The notes under the pieces: generated by a model
Seen by the model: only the letters and a program-made list of their open reading frames with translations
Database searches by the model: none
What the model was told of the DNA's origin: nothing
Shown: piece by piece, positions 17,099 through 25,872 of the stretch
Numbering within the stretch: position 1 is the stretch's first letter
Layout: each line of letters begins with the position of its first letter
Origin: Streptomyces caniscabiei
GTDB lineage: Bacteria; Actinomycetota; Actinomycetes; Streptomycetales; Streptomycetaceae
NCBI RefSeq assembly: GCF_014930365.1
Contig: NZ_JABXWI010000012.1
Coordinates: 47,044 to 111,043, forward strand
Reading direction: 5' to 3'
Length of the DNA stretch: 64,000 nucleotides
Program-made: the position numbers and the translations under genes

Positions 17099-17968
17099 CT
17101 AGGGGTCTTCCCCTGGCGGTGGAGCCGTGAGCGTGCGGAGGGTGTGCTTGGCCTTCTTGGCCGTGGCGGTCACGTCGCCGAGGCGGTGGACCAGGATCCA
17201 GCGGCCGTCGTCGTACGCGGCGGCCACGACCGACGAGCCGCGGGTGGCGCCGTCGTGCCACCGCAGCGAGGGGCCCCGCTGCCAGGAGGGCGCCGGTTCG
17301 CCGAGGCGGCGTTCCACGAGCAGGGCGACCACGAGGTCCGCCAGCGTCCGGCAGCTGGACCACAGACCGCCGGCCGGCAGGATCGCGCCGGTCATCGTCC
17401 ACAGCGGGCGGGGCCGGCCGAACAGATCGCGCGGCACGAGCCGTCGCTCCTCCGGCGGCGTCGCCGTCATCGACCCCGCGCCCAGCCCGAGCGGCACCAG
17501 GACGTGAGTGTCCACCAGTCGCTGGTACGAGCACCCGGTGACGGTGGTGAGCGCCAGCCCGAGCACGGCGTAGCCGAGGTTGGAGTACTCCTCGCGGCCC
17601 GTCCGCCCGGCCGTCAGCCGGTCCAGGTCGCGCAGCGACTCCCTCAGGGCCGTCTCCGTGAACCCGGCGTACGGGTCGTCGGGCGGGGCGGTGGGCGGGC
17701 CGGTGAGCCCGACGGGCAGCCGGGGCAGGCCCGAGGTGTGCTCGGCGAGGTGCAGGAGGGTGATGCCGGTCCCCCTCGGCACCTCGTCGAGGCACTCCTC
17801 CAGCGGGGTGTCGAAACCCAGGTCCCCCGCCGTCGCCAGCCGGGCGAGGACGGTGCCCGTGAGCACCTTGGTGAGGGAACCGATCTCCACGAACCGGTCC
17901 GCGTCATGGCCGTACGTGACCCGGTCGGTGACACCGGCTCCGCCCAGCAGACAGGTCGGGGTCCGCAC
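17099..17968 (-). CDS. Serine hydrolase, beta-lactamase/class C fold
   Basis: 289 residues of the beta-lactamase-related serine hydrolase family (class C/DD-peptidase-like). The nucleophile motif S-x-x-K is SLTK in EIGSLTKVLTG, and the Y-x-N motif is YSNLGY. LHLAEHTSGLPRLP is also typical. No export signal is seen after the chosen start, so it may be cytoplasmic and act on an ester or small peptide rather than on peptidoglycan. GTG 17968 is chosen because GCAGGAGAG lies about 7 bases upstream; a longer frame to 18181 encodes a Pro/Gly-rich stretch that looks non-coding. Confidence 0.85.
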   Translation of the reverse strand: MRTPTCLLGGAGVTDRVTYGHDADRFVEIGSLTKVLTGTVLARLATAGDLGFDTPLEECLDEVPRGTGITLLHLAEHTSGLPRLPVGLTGPPTAPPDDPYAGFTETALRESLRDLDRLTAGRTGREEYSNLGYAVLGLALTTVTGCSYQRLVDTHVLVPLGLGAGSMTATPPEERRLVPRDLFGRPRPLWTMTGAILPAGGLWSSCRTLADLVVALLVERRLGEPAPSWQRGPSLRWHDGATRGSSVVAAAYDDGRWILVHRLGDVTATAKKAKHTLRTLTAPPPGEDP

Positions 17969-18206
17969 GCGCGCTCTCCTGCTCTCTCGTCGGCCGGGGC
18001 CGGGGTTGGGGTCGGGGCCGGGGCCGGGGCCGGGCATGGGCTCGGGCCCGGCGGTGCGGCGGTGGCTCCCCCGGCGGAGGAGCCGTATCGAAAACTGGCG
18101 ATTCCCTTCCCTTGCCCCACAGTTCACCACCGCATACGAAGGTGACACGCACCACAGGCAGCACCACCCACGCCATGTCACTCACGACCGACCGGGGAGC
18201 AGCAGC

Positions 18207-19739
18207 ATGTGCGACGACCACCACGGTGACGGGAACGGAATGGGAAGGCGCGCGCTGTTCGTGACGTCGGCCGCGGCCGCGCTTACGTTGGGAAGCGTGA
18301 CCTTTGGGACGAGCGGCGCCGAGGCCGCGGACGGCGAGCAGGAGACGAGGACGATCAGGGGAACCCTCCCCACCGGCTCCCCCGATTTCGTGTATCTGCC
18401 GGTGGAAGTGCCGCCGGGCGTACGGGAGTTGAGGGTGTCCTACAGCTACGAGAGGACGACCGTCCCGGCCGGCACCATGGGCAACGCGCTCGACATCGGT
18501 GTCTTCGACGAACGCGGCACCGAGCTGGGCGGCAAGGGGTTCCGGGGCTGGTCGGGCGGCGCGCGCACGGAGTTCTTCATCCGGACGGACGAGGCGACCC
18601 CGGGCTACCTCCCGGGCCCCGTGCGCCCCGGCACCTGGCACATCGCGCTGGGCCCGTACACGGTGGCACCGGACGGGCTGCCGTACGAGATCACGATCAC
18701 CCTGACGTACGGCCGCCCGGCCGCGGCCGTGAAGCCGGTGTACCCGCCGGAGCGGGCCAAGGGGCGGGGCCGGGCCTGGTACCGGGGCGACTGCCACCTC
18801 CACTCCTGGTACTCCGACGGCCGCCGCACCCCCGCCGAGCTGGCGGCCCTCGCCCGTGCCGCCGGCCTGGACTTCATCAACAGCTCGGAGCACAACACCC
18901 AGTCCGCGCACGCCCATTGGGCCGAGCACGCGGGTGACGACCTGCTGATCATGCTGGGCGAGGAGGTCACCACGCGCAACGGGCACGTGGTGGCGCTCGG
19001 CATCGACCCGGGCACGTTCGTCGACTGGCGCTACCGGGCCCGGGACAACCGCTTCGGCAAGTACGCGCGACAGATCCGCCGCGCCGGGGGCCTGGTCGTC
19101 CCGGCCCATCCGCACGCCACCTGCATCGGCTGCAACTGGAAGTTCGGCTTCGGCGAGGCGGACGCGGTGGAGGTGTGGAACGGCGCCTACTCGCCGGAGG
19201 ACGAGGTGGCGCTCGCCGACTGGGACGGCATGCTGGTCGCGGGCGTGCGAGAGGGCCGCCGGGACTGGATCCCCGCGATGGGCAACAGCGACGCGCACCG
19301 CGACCCCGACCCCGTCGGGCGGCCCCAGACGGTCGTCCTGGCCGACGAGTTGAGCCGGGAGGCGATCCAGGAGGGGCTGCGGGCGGGCCGCTCGTACGTC
19401 GCCGAGTCCAAGGACGTGTCCGTGTCGTTCACGGCGTCCGGGGCGCGGGGCGAACACGCGGGCATCGGGGAGCGGTTGCCGGTCGACGCCGACACCCCGG
19501 TCACCGTCTCCCTGGAGGCGACGGGCTCCGCCGGCTGCACCATCCGCTTCGTGACCGACCAGGGTGTCCTGTTCACCTCGCCCGCGATCCCGGAGTCCGG
19601 AGCGGGCGCGGCCGAGTGGCGTACGACGGCTTCGTACGCGGCGTACGTACGCGCCGAGGTCCGCCGGCCCCCGATCGTTCCGGGCTTCCCGGGCCCGCTG
19701 GCGGCCTTCACCAACCCGATCTTCCTGGGGCGGCGATAG
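18207..19739 (+). CDS. Secreted CehA/McbA-type PHP metallohydrolase
   Basis: 510 residues. The N-terminus (MGRRALFVTSAAAALTLGS near residue 12, then SGAEAAD) is a Tat-like signal for export in folded form. After a beta-rich domain (about 40-180) comes a PHP phosphoesterase domain with metal-binding blocks GDCHLHSWYSDG, SSEHN, LGEEVTT, PAHPHA and GNSDAH. CehA and McbA relatives hydrolyse carbamate or phosphate esters, but most members are uncharacterised. The start is set by GGGGAG at 18194-18199. A C-terminal beta domain closes the protein. It is divergent from the serine hydrolase. Confidence 0.88.
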   Translation: MCDDHHGDGNGMGRRALFVTSAAAALTLGSVTFGTSGAEAADGEQETRTIRGTLPTGSPDFVYLPVEVPPGVRELRVSYSYERTTVPAGTMGNALDIGVFDERGTELGGKGFRGWSGGARTEFFIRTDEATPGYLPGPVRPGTWHIALGPYTVAPDGLPYEITITLTYGRPAAAVKPVYPPERAKGRGRAWYRGDCHLHSWYSDGRRTPAELAALARAAGLDFINSSEHNTQSAHAHWAEHAGDDLLIMLGEEVTTRNGHVVALGIDPGTFVDWRYRARDNRFGKYARQIRRAGGLVVPAHPHATCIGCNWKFGFGEADAVEVWNGAYSPEDEVALADWDGMLVAGVREGRRDWIPAMGNSDAHRDPDPVGRPQTVVLADELSREAIQEGLRAGRSYVAESKDVSVSFTASGARGEHAGIGERLPVDADTPVTVSLEATGSAGCTIRFVTDQGVLFTSPAIPESGAGAAEWRTTASYAAYVRAEVRRPPIVPGFPGPLAAFTNPIFLGRR

Positions 19740-19909
19740 CGGCCGGGGGCTCGCCGGCTGCCGCGCGATGGTGGCCAGCAGGAAGATGCGGGGACGGTAG
19801 GGGGAACCCTCGTACGAAATACTCGTGTTGGGCTTTAGGTTTGGCTCGACACCATGTGTGCGTCTGTCTGTGTGCCGACGCACCTGCACGGCGACAGGAG
19901 ACGGCGCCC

Positions 19910-20740
19910 ATGACCGATCACGCGACCACGCCCGACCCGGCGGCGGCTCCGGCGGCGAAGGAGAAGGTCGACACCTCGGTGCCCGCCTCCGCCCGCATCT
20001 GGAACTACTGGCTGGGCGGCAAGGACAACTACCCGGTGGACGAGGCGGCCGGCGACGCGTACGCCGGCGCCTTCCCCGGCATCGTCACCATCGCCCGCAG
20101 CAGCCGCGCGTACCTGCGGCGCAGCATCCGGCACCTGGTGGAGGTGGAGGGCGTCCGGCAGTTCCTGGACGTCGGCACCGGGCTGCCCACGGCCGACAAC
20201 ACCCACCAGGTCGCCCAGCGCAGCGCGCCGGAGGCACGGATCGTCTACGTCGACAACGACCCGATGGTCCTCGCGCACGCCCGCGCGCTGCTCTACTCCT
20301 CCCCCGAGGGCGCCACCGCGTACGTCGACGCGAGCCTCTACGAACCGGAGCGCATCCTGGAGGCCGCGTCCAGGACGCTGGACCTGTCGCAGCCGACGGC
20401 GCTGATCCTCAGCGGCATCCTGGGCCATGTCGCCGAGTACGAGGAGGCCCGTGACATCGTCCGCCGCCTGCTCGCCGGCCTTCCCTCCGGCAGCTATCTC
20501 AACATCAACGAGGGCTCCCGCGGCACCGATCCGGACTACGAGCGCGCCCAGGACGGCTACAACGAGACGGGCGCCGTCCCGTACTTCCTGCGCCCGATCG
20601 ACCAGATCACCGGCTACTTCGACGGCCTCGACCTGCTCGCCCCGGGCGTCGTCTCCGTGCCCCTGTGGCACCCGGACGACACGACGACGGGCGAGCCGAA
20701 GCCGATCGGCCAGCACGGCGGGGTGGGCCGGAAGCCGTAG
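19910..20740 (+). CDS. SAM-dependent methyltransferase, PF04672/DUF574 family
   Basis: 276-residue S-adenosylmethionine-dependent methyltransferase of a family greatly expanded in Streptomyces. Typical features are SVPASARIWNYWLGGKDNYP near residue 25, QFLDVGTGLPTADNTHQVAQ (SAM-binding motif I), RIVYVDNDPMVLAHARALL and SGILGHV. The substrate is not known for any close family member. ATG 19910 is preceded by ACAGGAGA. It lies alone, about 170 bases after the PHP gene, and is convergent with the next gene. Confidence 0.93.
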   Translation: MTDHATTPDPAAAPAAKEKVDTSVPASARIWNYWLGGKDNYPVDEAAGDAYAGAFPGIVTIARSSRAYLRRSIRHLVEVEGVRQFLDVGTGLPTADNTHQVAQRSAPEARIVYVDNDPMVLAHARALLYSSPEGATAYVDASLYEPERILEAASRTLDLSQPTALILSGILGHVAEYEEARDIVRRLLAGLPSGSYLNINEGSRGTDPDYERAQDGYNETGAVPYFLRPIDQITGYFDGLDLLAPGVVSVPLWHPDDTTTGEPKPIGQHGGVGRKP

Positions 20741-20789
20741 GGCACGTCGGGCGGGAGCGGGGGCGGGCGCGGGGCGGGCGGCGAGGCGG

Positions 20790-21782
20790 TCAGGCCTGCG
20801 CCCCGGCCCGGCCGGTGGGTTCGGGCCGGCCGGTGGGTTCGGGCCCGCCCCCGTTCCGCCGCTCGGGCGCGTCGGCCGAATCGGCCAGGTCCGCGACGAC
20901 GGCCGTGTGGTCGGAGGGCCAGACGCCGTCGACGGGGCCTTCGCCCGCTCTGCGGACGGCGCGTACGTGGCCGAGTCCGCCGGGGCCCGGCGGTCCGACG
21001 TGGATGTAGTCGACCCGTACGCTCGGCCCGTGCGAACCGGCGACGTACGGGTTGGCGAGGTCCCAGGTGGCCGAGGGGGCGCCCGGCTCGGCGTACTCCC
21101 AGACGTCGAAGAAGTACTGTCCGGGGACGGCGGGCGCGGTCTTGTAGCCGCCGAACAGCCGGACCTCGTCGGAGTCGGGCCAGGCGTTGAAGTCACCGGT
21201 GATCACGGGCGGGTGGCCGCCGGTTCGGCCGGCGTCGCCGGTGGGGCCGCCGTGGTGCCGGGCCACGAACTCGGCCAGCGCGGTGACCTGTCGGCAGCGC
21301 TGCGCGGACGCTCCGGTCTCGGAGCTGAGGTGCGCGGTGAAGAAGGGGACGGGCGCGCCGGGTGCGTCGAGGAGGGCGTAGAGCGCGCCGCGCCCGCTGC
21401 CGCCCTCCGCCGTCGGCAGCCCGATGGCGTCCCGCTCCAGCACGGGCCACCGGCTGAGCACGGCGGTGCCGATCCCGACACGCGGGTCGCCGATCCGCCG
21501 CTGCCAGCGCTCGGCGTCGCCGTACTCGCCCCAGGCCCAGTGCATGCCGAGTTCCCGGGCGAGCCAGCCGGCGAGATTCCCCTCGCCGCTCTCCACGCCC
21601 TCGCCGCTCTCCACCCCGTCGCCCGCCTGCTCGTCACCCGTCTGCTCGTCGCCCGCCTGCTCCCAGACCTCCTGCAACCCCACGACATCGGGCCGCAGTT
21701 CACGCAGCACGGCGAGGATCGCCTTCTGCCGCTCCTGCCACGGCCCGAACCGCCACCACAGGTTCCACGTCACGACCCGCAC
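20790..21782 (-). CDS. Endonuclease/exonuclease/phosphatase family protein
   Basis: 330 residues with the EEP metal-dependent phosphoesterase fold shared by DNase I, Exo III and sphingomyelinases. Motifs are TWNLWW at the N-terminus, GLQEVWE (metal Glu), TAHLSS, GDFNAWPDS and the C-terminal SDHTAVVADL. A His/Asp pair for catalysis is present. The substrate could be nucleic acid, inositol phosphate or phospholipid. An acidic insertion (GDEQTGDEQAGDG, then ESGEG) near residue 65 is encoded by tandem repeats. No signal peptide. The start is GTG at 21782, with a poor Shine-Dalgarno. Confidence 0.88.
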   Translation of the reverse strand: MRVVTWNLWWRFGPWQERQKAILAVLRELRPDVVGLQEVWEQAGDEQTGDEQAGDGVESGEGVESGEGNLAGWLARELGMHWAWGEYGDAERWQRRIGDPRVGIGTAVLSRWPVLERDAIGLPTAEGGSGRGALYALLDAPGAPVPFFTAHLSSETGASAQRCRQVTALAEFVARHHGGPTGDAGRTGGHPPVITGDFNAWPDSDEVRLFGGYKTAPAVPGQYFFDVWEYAEPGAPSATWDLANPYVAGSHGPSVRVDYIHVGPPGPGGLGHVRAVRRAGEGPVDGVWPSDHTAVVADLADSADAPERRNGGGPEPTGRPEPTGRAGAQA

Positions 21783-21856
21783 CGGCCACCCACCACCTTC
21801 GCCCCGTACCCGATCCTGTACTCCGTACCTCCCACGCGCCGAGGAGAACCACGCCG

Positions 21857-22261
21857 ATGTCCCGCGAAACGGATCTGAAGCAACGCCTCGTGACGGCCTT
21901 GCAGCGTCACGTCGCCAACCCCCTGCTGCGCAGGGTCCCCCTCCAGACCCTGCTGGAGACGACCGGCCGCACGTCCGGCCTCCCGCGCCGCACCCCCATC
22001 GGCGGCCGCCGTGTCGGCGACGCGTTCTGGCTGGTCTCCGAGTACGGCGAGAGGTCCCACTACATCCGCAACATCAAGGCCGACCCGTCGGTCCGCGTCC
22101 GCATCCGGGGCCGCTGGCACACGGGCACGGCCCACCTCCTCCCGGACGACGACCCGATCGCCCGTCTGCGCACCCTCCCCCGCGCCAACAGCACAGCGGT
22201 ACGCGTCCTGGGCTCCCACCTGCTGACGGTACGGGTGGATCTGCGCGACCACGACGCCTGA
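21857..22261 (+). CDS. Ddn-like nitroreductase/deazaflavin-dependent protein
   Basis: 134-residue split-barrel protein of the deazaflavin-dependent nitroreductase (PF04075) family, of which mycobacterial Ddn reduces nitroimidazoles with F420H2. Supporting features are LLETTGRTSGLPRRTPIGG, FWLVSEYGERSHYIRNIKADPSVRV and a short ordered C-terminal strand. The presence of fbiC in the same window shows the cofactor is made. Native substrate unknown, possibly quinone-like. ATG start. Confidence 0.87.
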   Translation: MSRETDLKQRLVTALQRHVANPLLRRVPLQTLLETTGRTSGLPRRTPIGGRRVGDAFWLVSEYGERSHYIRNIKADPSVRVRIRGRWHTGTAHLLPDDDPIARLRTLPRANSTAVRVLGSHLLTVRVDLRDHDA

Positions 22262-22328
22262 CGCCGACCGATCCGGCCCGCGGGTCCGCCCTCTTCCGCC
22301 GGTGCGCCGGAGGGCGGACCATCGCGGC

Positions 22329-22513
22329 ATGGGGCATCGGGGGAACCTGGCCGCCGAGGTCCGGTCCGAGGGACGGGTGGAGTTCGCCTTCCTCGTCGAG
22401 GAGGCGGACTTCTCGGGCCCGTACGAGACCGCCAACGGGGGCTGCTCTTCCGCCGTGACCGCCTGATGCTGGGTGACGAGGGCGAGTTGCTCCTCGCTCG
22501 CTGCCGTGGCTGA
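22329..22513 (+). pseudogene. Small conserved-looking gene with apparent frameshift
   Basis: Starting at ATG 22329, the frame encodes about 38 residues (MGHRGNLAAEVRSEGRVEF, then EADFSGPYETANGG) and stops early, at about 22466. Shifting by one base in the G run near 22437-22441 continues with GLLFRRDRLMLGDEGELLLA to a stop at 22513. Both parts look protein-like and are in the same direction, so a one-base loss, real or a homopolymer base-call error, is likely. Function not recognised; a full product would be about 61 residues. Confidence 0.4.
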
Positions 22514-22548
22514 GGGCGGGCGGGAGCCGGTCGGGTCGGTCGGGTGGG

Positions 22549-22815
22549 TCAGGGCTGGTCAGATTGGTCCCGGGACTCCTCGAAGGTGAAGTAGATGGTC
22601 AGGACGTAGGGCTCGGGCTCGTCGTGGGCGTGGGCCCAGGAGACGTCGACCAGGAAGACGTCGTGTGCGCCCACCCACTCGTGGGCCTTGCGGAAGGCGT
22701 CCGCGGCCGTGGTGGCGGGGAAGAGTTTTCTGGCCATGGGGTGCACCTGCGACTCGGCGTCCGAGTCGTCGAAGCCCTCGGGGACGGTCACGCAGAGGTC
22801 CGGATCGAGTTCCAT
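22549..22815 (-). CDS. Hypothetical small acidic protein
   Basis: About 88 residues from ATG 22815 (MELDPDLCVTVPEGFDDSD), with no recognised domain. The composition is acidic, with alternating hydrophobic residues near the end (YVLTIYFTFEE). No signal or membrane helix. The upstream part of the frame consists of GGGGCGTGGC-type repeats and is unlikely to be translated. It ends 118 bases before the alpha/beta-hydrolase gene end on the same strand. I cannot suggest a function. Confidence 0.6.
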   Translation of the reverse strand: MELDPDLCVTVPEGFDDSDAESQVHPMARKLFPATTAADAFRKAHEWVGAHDVFLVDVSWAHAHDEPEPYVLTIYFTFEESRDQSDQP

Positions 22816-22933
22816 GACCGAGAGGACCGCCGTGACGACGGACGGGTTGCCTCGCCCCGCCACGCCACGCCCCGCCACGCCCCGCCCCCGGACTCGTGTC
22901 CCCGCCCCGGCCCCACACACGTCCCACCGCGGC

Positions 22934-23794
22934 TCACCCCAGACGCGCGTACAGGTCCTCGACGAAGTGCCGTACCGCGTCCGGGTCACGAAGGGTCGGG
23001 AAGTGGTCGGCGGACGGCAGGCGGACGAGGCGGCAGTGGGGGATGCGCGCGGCGATCTCCTCGTTGCAGCGGACGACCTCGGGCTGGTCCTTCTCGCCGA
23101 GGAGGACGGCGGCGGGGAGGTCCAGGTCGCCGAGACGGTCGAAGGCCGGTGGCGGCGGCGCCTCGTGGCCGTACGTCGTGAACCACGCCGGGATCGCCGC
23201 CCGCAGCGCCGCGTCGGCCTCGACGTCCGGGCTCGGCCCCGCCCCGCCCCACAGCCCCAGCCCGAGAGCGACCAGGCCGTCCAGGTCGCCCTCCTTGGCG
23301 AGCCGGCCGATCTCCTCGGTCAGCTCGGCCGACTCCAGGCCCGCATAGCCGCTGACCCCCGGCACCACCAGGCCCAGCGCCGCCACCCGCTCCGGCTCCG
23401 CCAGGGCGAAACTGATCGCGGTCGAGCCGCCCATGCTCGACCCGACGAGCACCGCACGGTCCACGCCGAAGTGGTCCAGCACCGCCCGCAGATCACCCAC
23501 CTGCGTGTACGACGTCCCCGGCCGCGGCGATCTGCCGAACCCGCGCGCGTCGTACCGGATCACCCGGTAGCGGCCACGGCCCAGCCCGCCCGCGCGGGCT
23601 CCCACACCCGTCCCCGCGTCCGCACCCGTCAGCACGCGGTCCCAGACGCGCGAGTCCCCGACGCCCGGGTGCAGCAGCACCACCGGCGGCGGCTCGTCCG
23701 CCCCCGAACCCGTCGCCCTCGGCGGCCCCGAGGCGTCCGCCCAGACCTCGCCGGCCTCCACCGGCACCATGCACTCCACGCGCTCCATGGTCAT
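22934..23794 (-). CDS. Alpha/beta-fold hydrolase
   Basis: 286 residues of the alpha/beta hydrolase superfamily. The oxyanion segment is VVLLHPGVGDSRVWD. The nucleophile elbow is GSSMGG (VLVGSSMGGSTAISFA), the acid is probably the Asp in LLGEKDQPE, and the His is in SADHFPTL. FDR-type domain organisation suggests a carboxylesterase or ring-opening hydrolase. A Gly/Ala-rich loop with GTGVGARAGGLGRG near residue 60 is unusual. ATG start at 23794. Substrate unknown. Confidence 0.9.
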   Translation of the reverse strand: MTMERVECMVPVEAGEVWADASGPPRATGSGADEPPPVVLLHPGVGDSRVWDRVLTGADAGTGVGARAGGLGRGRYRVIRYDARGFGRSPRPGTSYTQVGDLRAVLDHFGVDRAVLVGSSMGGSTAISFALAEPERVAALGLVVPGVSGYAGLESAELTEEIGRLAKEGDLDGLVALGLGLWGGAGPSPDVEADAALRAAIPAWFTTYGHEAPPPPAFDRLGDLDLPAAVLLGEKDQPEVVRCNEEIAARIPHCRLVRLPSADHFPTLRDPDAVRHFVEDLYARLG

Positions 23795-23837
23795 GACTCT
23801 GCCCGAGCGACAGAGCAGAGCAAAAGCAGCGAATCGG

Positions 23838-24593
23838 TCAGGACGACGTTGGCCGACACGCCACGAACACGAGCTCCTTCCCGGGCCGGTCGGGAGCGTC
23901 CCGTACGTCCTCGACCGTGTAGCCGTGCGCGAGCAGATCCGCCTCGACCTCGCCCCGTTCGCGGAATCTGAGGGTGGAGTCGGAGGTGAGGGTCACCGCC
24001 TCGCCCCCGGCGGCGCCACCGGTCCCGTCGAGGACGTAGTGCCAGCGGAACGACACCAAAGGGCCGGTGATGCCGGTCAGTTCCACCCAGCTCTCGACGG
24101 TGCCGACGCCCGGAACGTCGGTCACCCCGTACGACGCCTCGCGGTTCCACGTCTCCCACGCCCGTCCCGCCGGGTCGCGGGTCTCGAAAACGAGCCGACC
24201 GCCCGGCCGCAGCGCCTCGTGCGCCGCCGCGAGGGTCCGCCGCCACAGCTCCGGGTCGACGATCTCCTGCGCCGCGTTGGCCGTCATCGTGACGAGGTCG
24301 ACCTGGAGCGGGGGAAGGACCGTCGCGTCACCGTGGATCCAACGGACCCGTTCCGCCCCGGGTTTGGCCCGCGCGACATCGAGGGAGGCACCGGCCGGGT
24401 CGACCCCGACGACGTCCACCCCACGCTCCGCCAGCAGCAACGCGAACACCCCCGTCCCACAGCCGATGTCCAGCACCTGCCTCGCGCCGAACTCCTCCGC
24501 GAGGAGCAGATAGGCGTCCAGGTCGCCGCGGTCGGGGTCGAGCGGATCGTAGAGCCCGGCCAGCCGCGGGTCGCGGAAGATCTCGTCACCCAT
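23838..24593 (-). CDS. Class I SAM-dependent methyltransferase
   Basis: 251-residue methyltransferase. Motif I is VLDIGCGTGVFALLLAERG, followed by VVGVDPAGASLDVAR (motif II) and the conserved LVTMTANAAQEI strand. It lacks domains that reveal the acceptor. ATG 24593 is chosen because AGGGGTGA lies just upstream and it starts with MGDEIFRDPRLAGLYD, as in the family. It is 43 bases upstream of the alpha/beta hydrolase on the same strand, so the two are probably co-transcribed. Confidence 0.9.
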   Translation of the reverse strand: MGDEIFRDPRLAGLYDPLDPDRGDLDAYLLLAEEFGARQVLDIGCGTGVFALLLAERGVDVVGVDPAGASLDVARAKPGAERVRWIHGDATVLPPLQVDLVTMTANAAQEIVDPELWRRTLAAAHEALRPGGRLVFETRDPAGRAWETWNREASYGVTDVPGVGTVESWVELTGITGPLVSFRWHYVLDGTGGAAGGEAVTLTSDSTLRFRERGEVEADLLAHGYTVEDVRDAPDRPGKELVFVACRPTSS

Positions 24594-24724
24594 GCCGTCA
24601 CCCCTGCCCTGCCCAACGGCCCCCGATGCGGGCGGAATTCGCGCGACACGGCACAGGCGCCCCATGGAAGGTGGTCACGGACGATCGACCGCCCGACCGC
24701 CCGACCGCCGACCGCCGAGACGAT

Positions 24725-24768
<44 letters not shown>

Positions 24769-24781
24769 AGGAGTCCACCCC

Positions 24782-25753
24782 ATGCCTGATCGCCAGAAGA
24801 CCGTGTCCATCACGGAGTTCGCCGTCTCCGACGCCGAGGCCGGGCCGTACGGTGTCACGACCGGGCCGGACGGCGCATTGTGGTTCACGTTGGTCCACGC
24901 CGGGCGGATCGGTCGGTTCGCGCTCGACGGTGAGGTCACGTCGTACGCCCTGGAAACGACGACCGGCGGGCCGTCCGTCATCACCTCCGGGCCGGACGGC
25001 GCGCTGTGGTTCACCGAGTTCCGGGGGCATCGGATCGGGCGGATCAGCACGGCCGGCGAGGTGACGTCCTTCGCGCTGCCGACGCCGGACGCGGGACCGT
25101 TCGGGATCGCGGTCGGCGCGGACGACGCGTTGTGGTTCACGGAGTCGGGGGTCGACCGGATCGGCCGGATCACGACTGACGGGGAGATCACCGAGTTCCC
25201 GCTCCCGCTCACCGGGGCGTTCGCGTCGGCCATCGCGGCCGGGTCGGACGGTCGGCTGTGGTTCACGATGAACCAGGCCAACGCCATCGGTGCGATCACC
25301 CTGGACGGGGAGGTCACGGTCCACCCGCTGCCGACGCCGGGCGCCGGGCCCGTGGGCATCGCCGCCGGTGGTGACGGGGCCCTGTGGTTCGTGGAGATCG
25401 GGGCGGGTCAGATCGGGCGGATCACCACGGACGGCAAGATCGACGAGTTCCCGCTGCCGGACCGGGGGTGCCGCCCGCACGCCATCGTCGCCGAGGCGGA
25501 GGGAGTGGCCGGGGCCGGGTCCGGTGGTGCTTGCTGGTTCACGGAGTGGGGTGCGAACCGCGTCGGCCGGATCACCTACGACGCCGCGCACCCCGAACCG
25601 CACGAGATGCACGAACTCCACGAACTCCACGAGTACGACCTGCCGACGCCCTCCTCGGAGCCTCACGGAATCACCCTGGGCCCGGACGGCGCCGTGTGGA
25701 CGGCCCTGGAGACAGGCTCCCTGGCCCGCGTGGAGGCGCGCTTCCAGGAGTGA
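24782..25753 (+). CDS. vgb: Virginiamycin B lyase (Vgb) family protein
   Basis: 323 residues in a seven-bladed beta-propeller of the Vgb family, which cleaves the lactone ring of streptogramin B antibiotics by an elimination reaction (established for staphylococcal Vgb). Each blade carries GPDGALWFT-type and RIGRI-type motifs. H233, E293, H295 and E310 fall at positions plausibly equivalent to the catalytic and magnesium-binding H228, E268, H270 and E284 of the staphylococcal enzyme, but this needs alignment. Odd features are a Gly/Ala insertion (GVAGAGSGGAC) and an acidic HELHELHEY repeat in the last blade (about residues 277-285). The start is ATG with GAGGAG 7 bases upstream. Streptomyces homologues are common, and lyase activity is not assured. 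Confidence 0.87.
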   Translation: MPDRQKTVSITEFAVSDAEAGPYGVTTGPDGALWFTLVHAGRIGRFALDGEVTSYALETTTGGPSVITSGPDGALWFTEFRGHRIGRISTAGEVTSFALPTPDAGPFGIAVGADDALWFTESGVDRIGRITTDGEITEFPLPLTGAFASAIAAGSDGRLWFTMNQANAIGAITLDGEVTVHPLPTPGAGPVGIAAGGDGALWFVEIGAGQIGRITTDGKIDEFPLPDRGCRPHAIVAEAEGVAGAGSGGACWFTEWGANRVGRITYDAAHPEPHEMHELHELHEYDLPTPSSEPHGITLGPDGAVWTALETGSLARVEARFQE

Positions 25754-25872
25754 GCCAACAGCAACCTCAGATTCTCCTCTGAACCCACCCCGCCGCCTTG
25801 TCACCCCTCTCGCCCCGGTGTCACGATCACGCTCTCGCCCACCACCAACTGGGCCAAAAACGGGGGTTGTTC

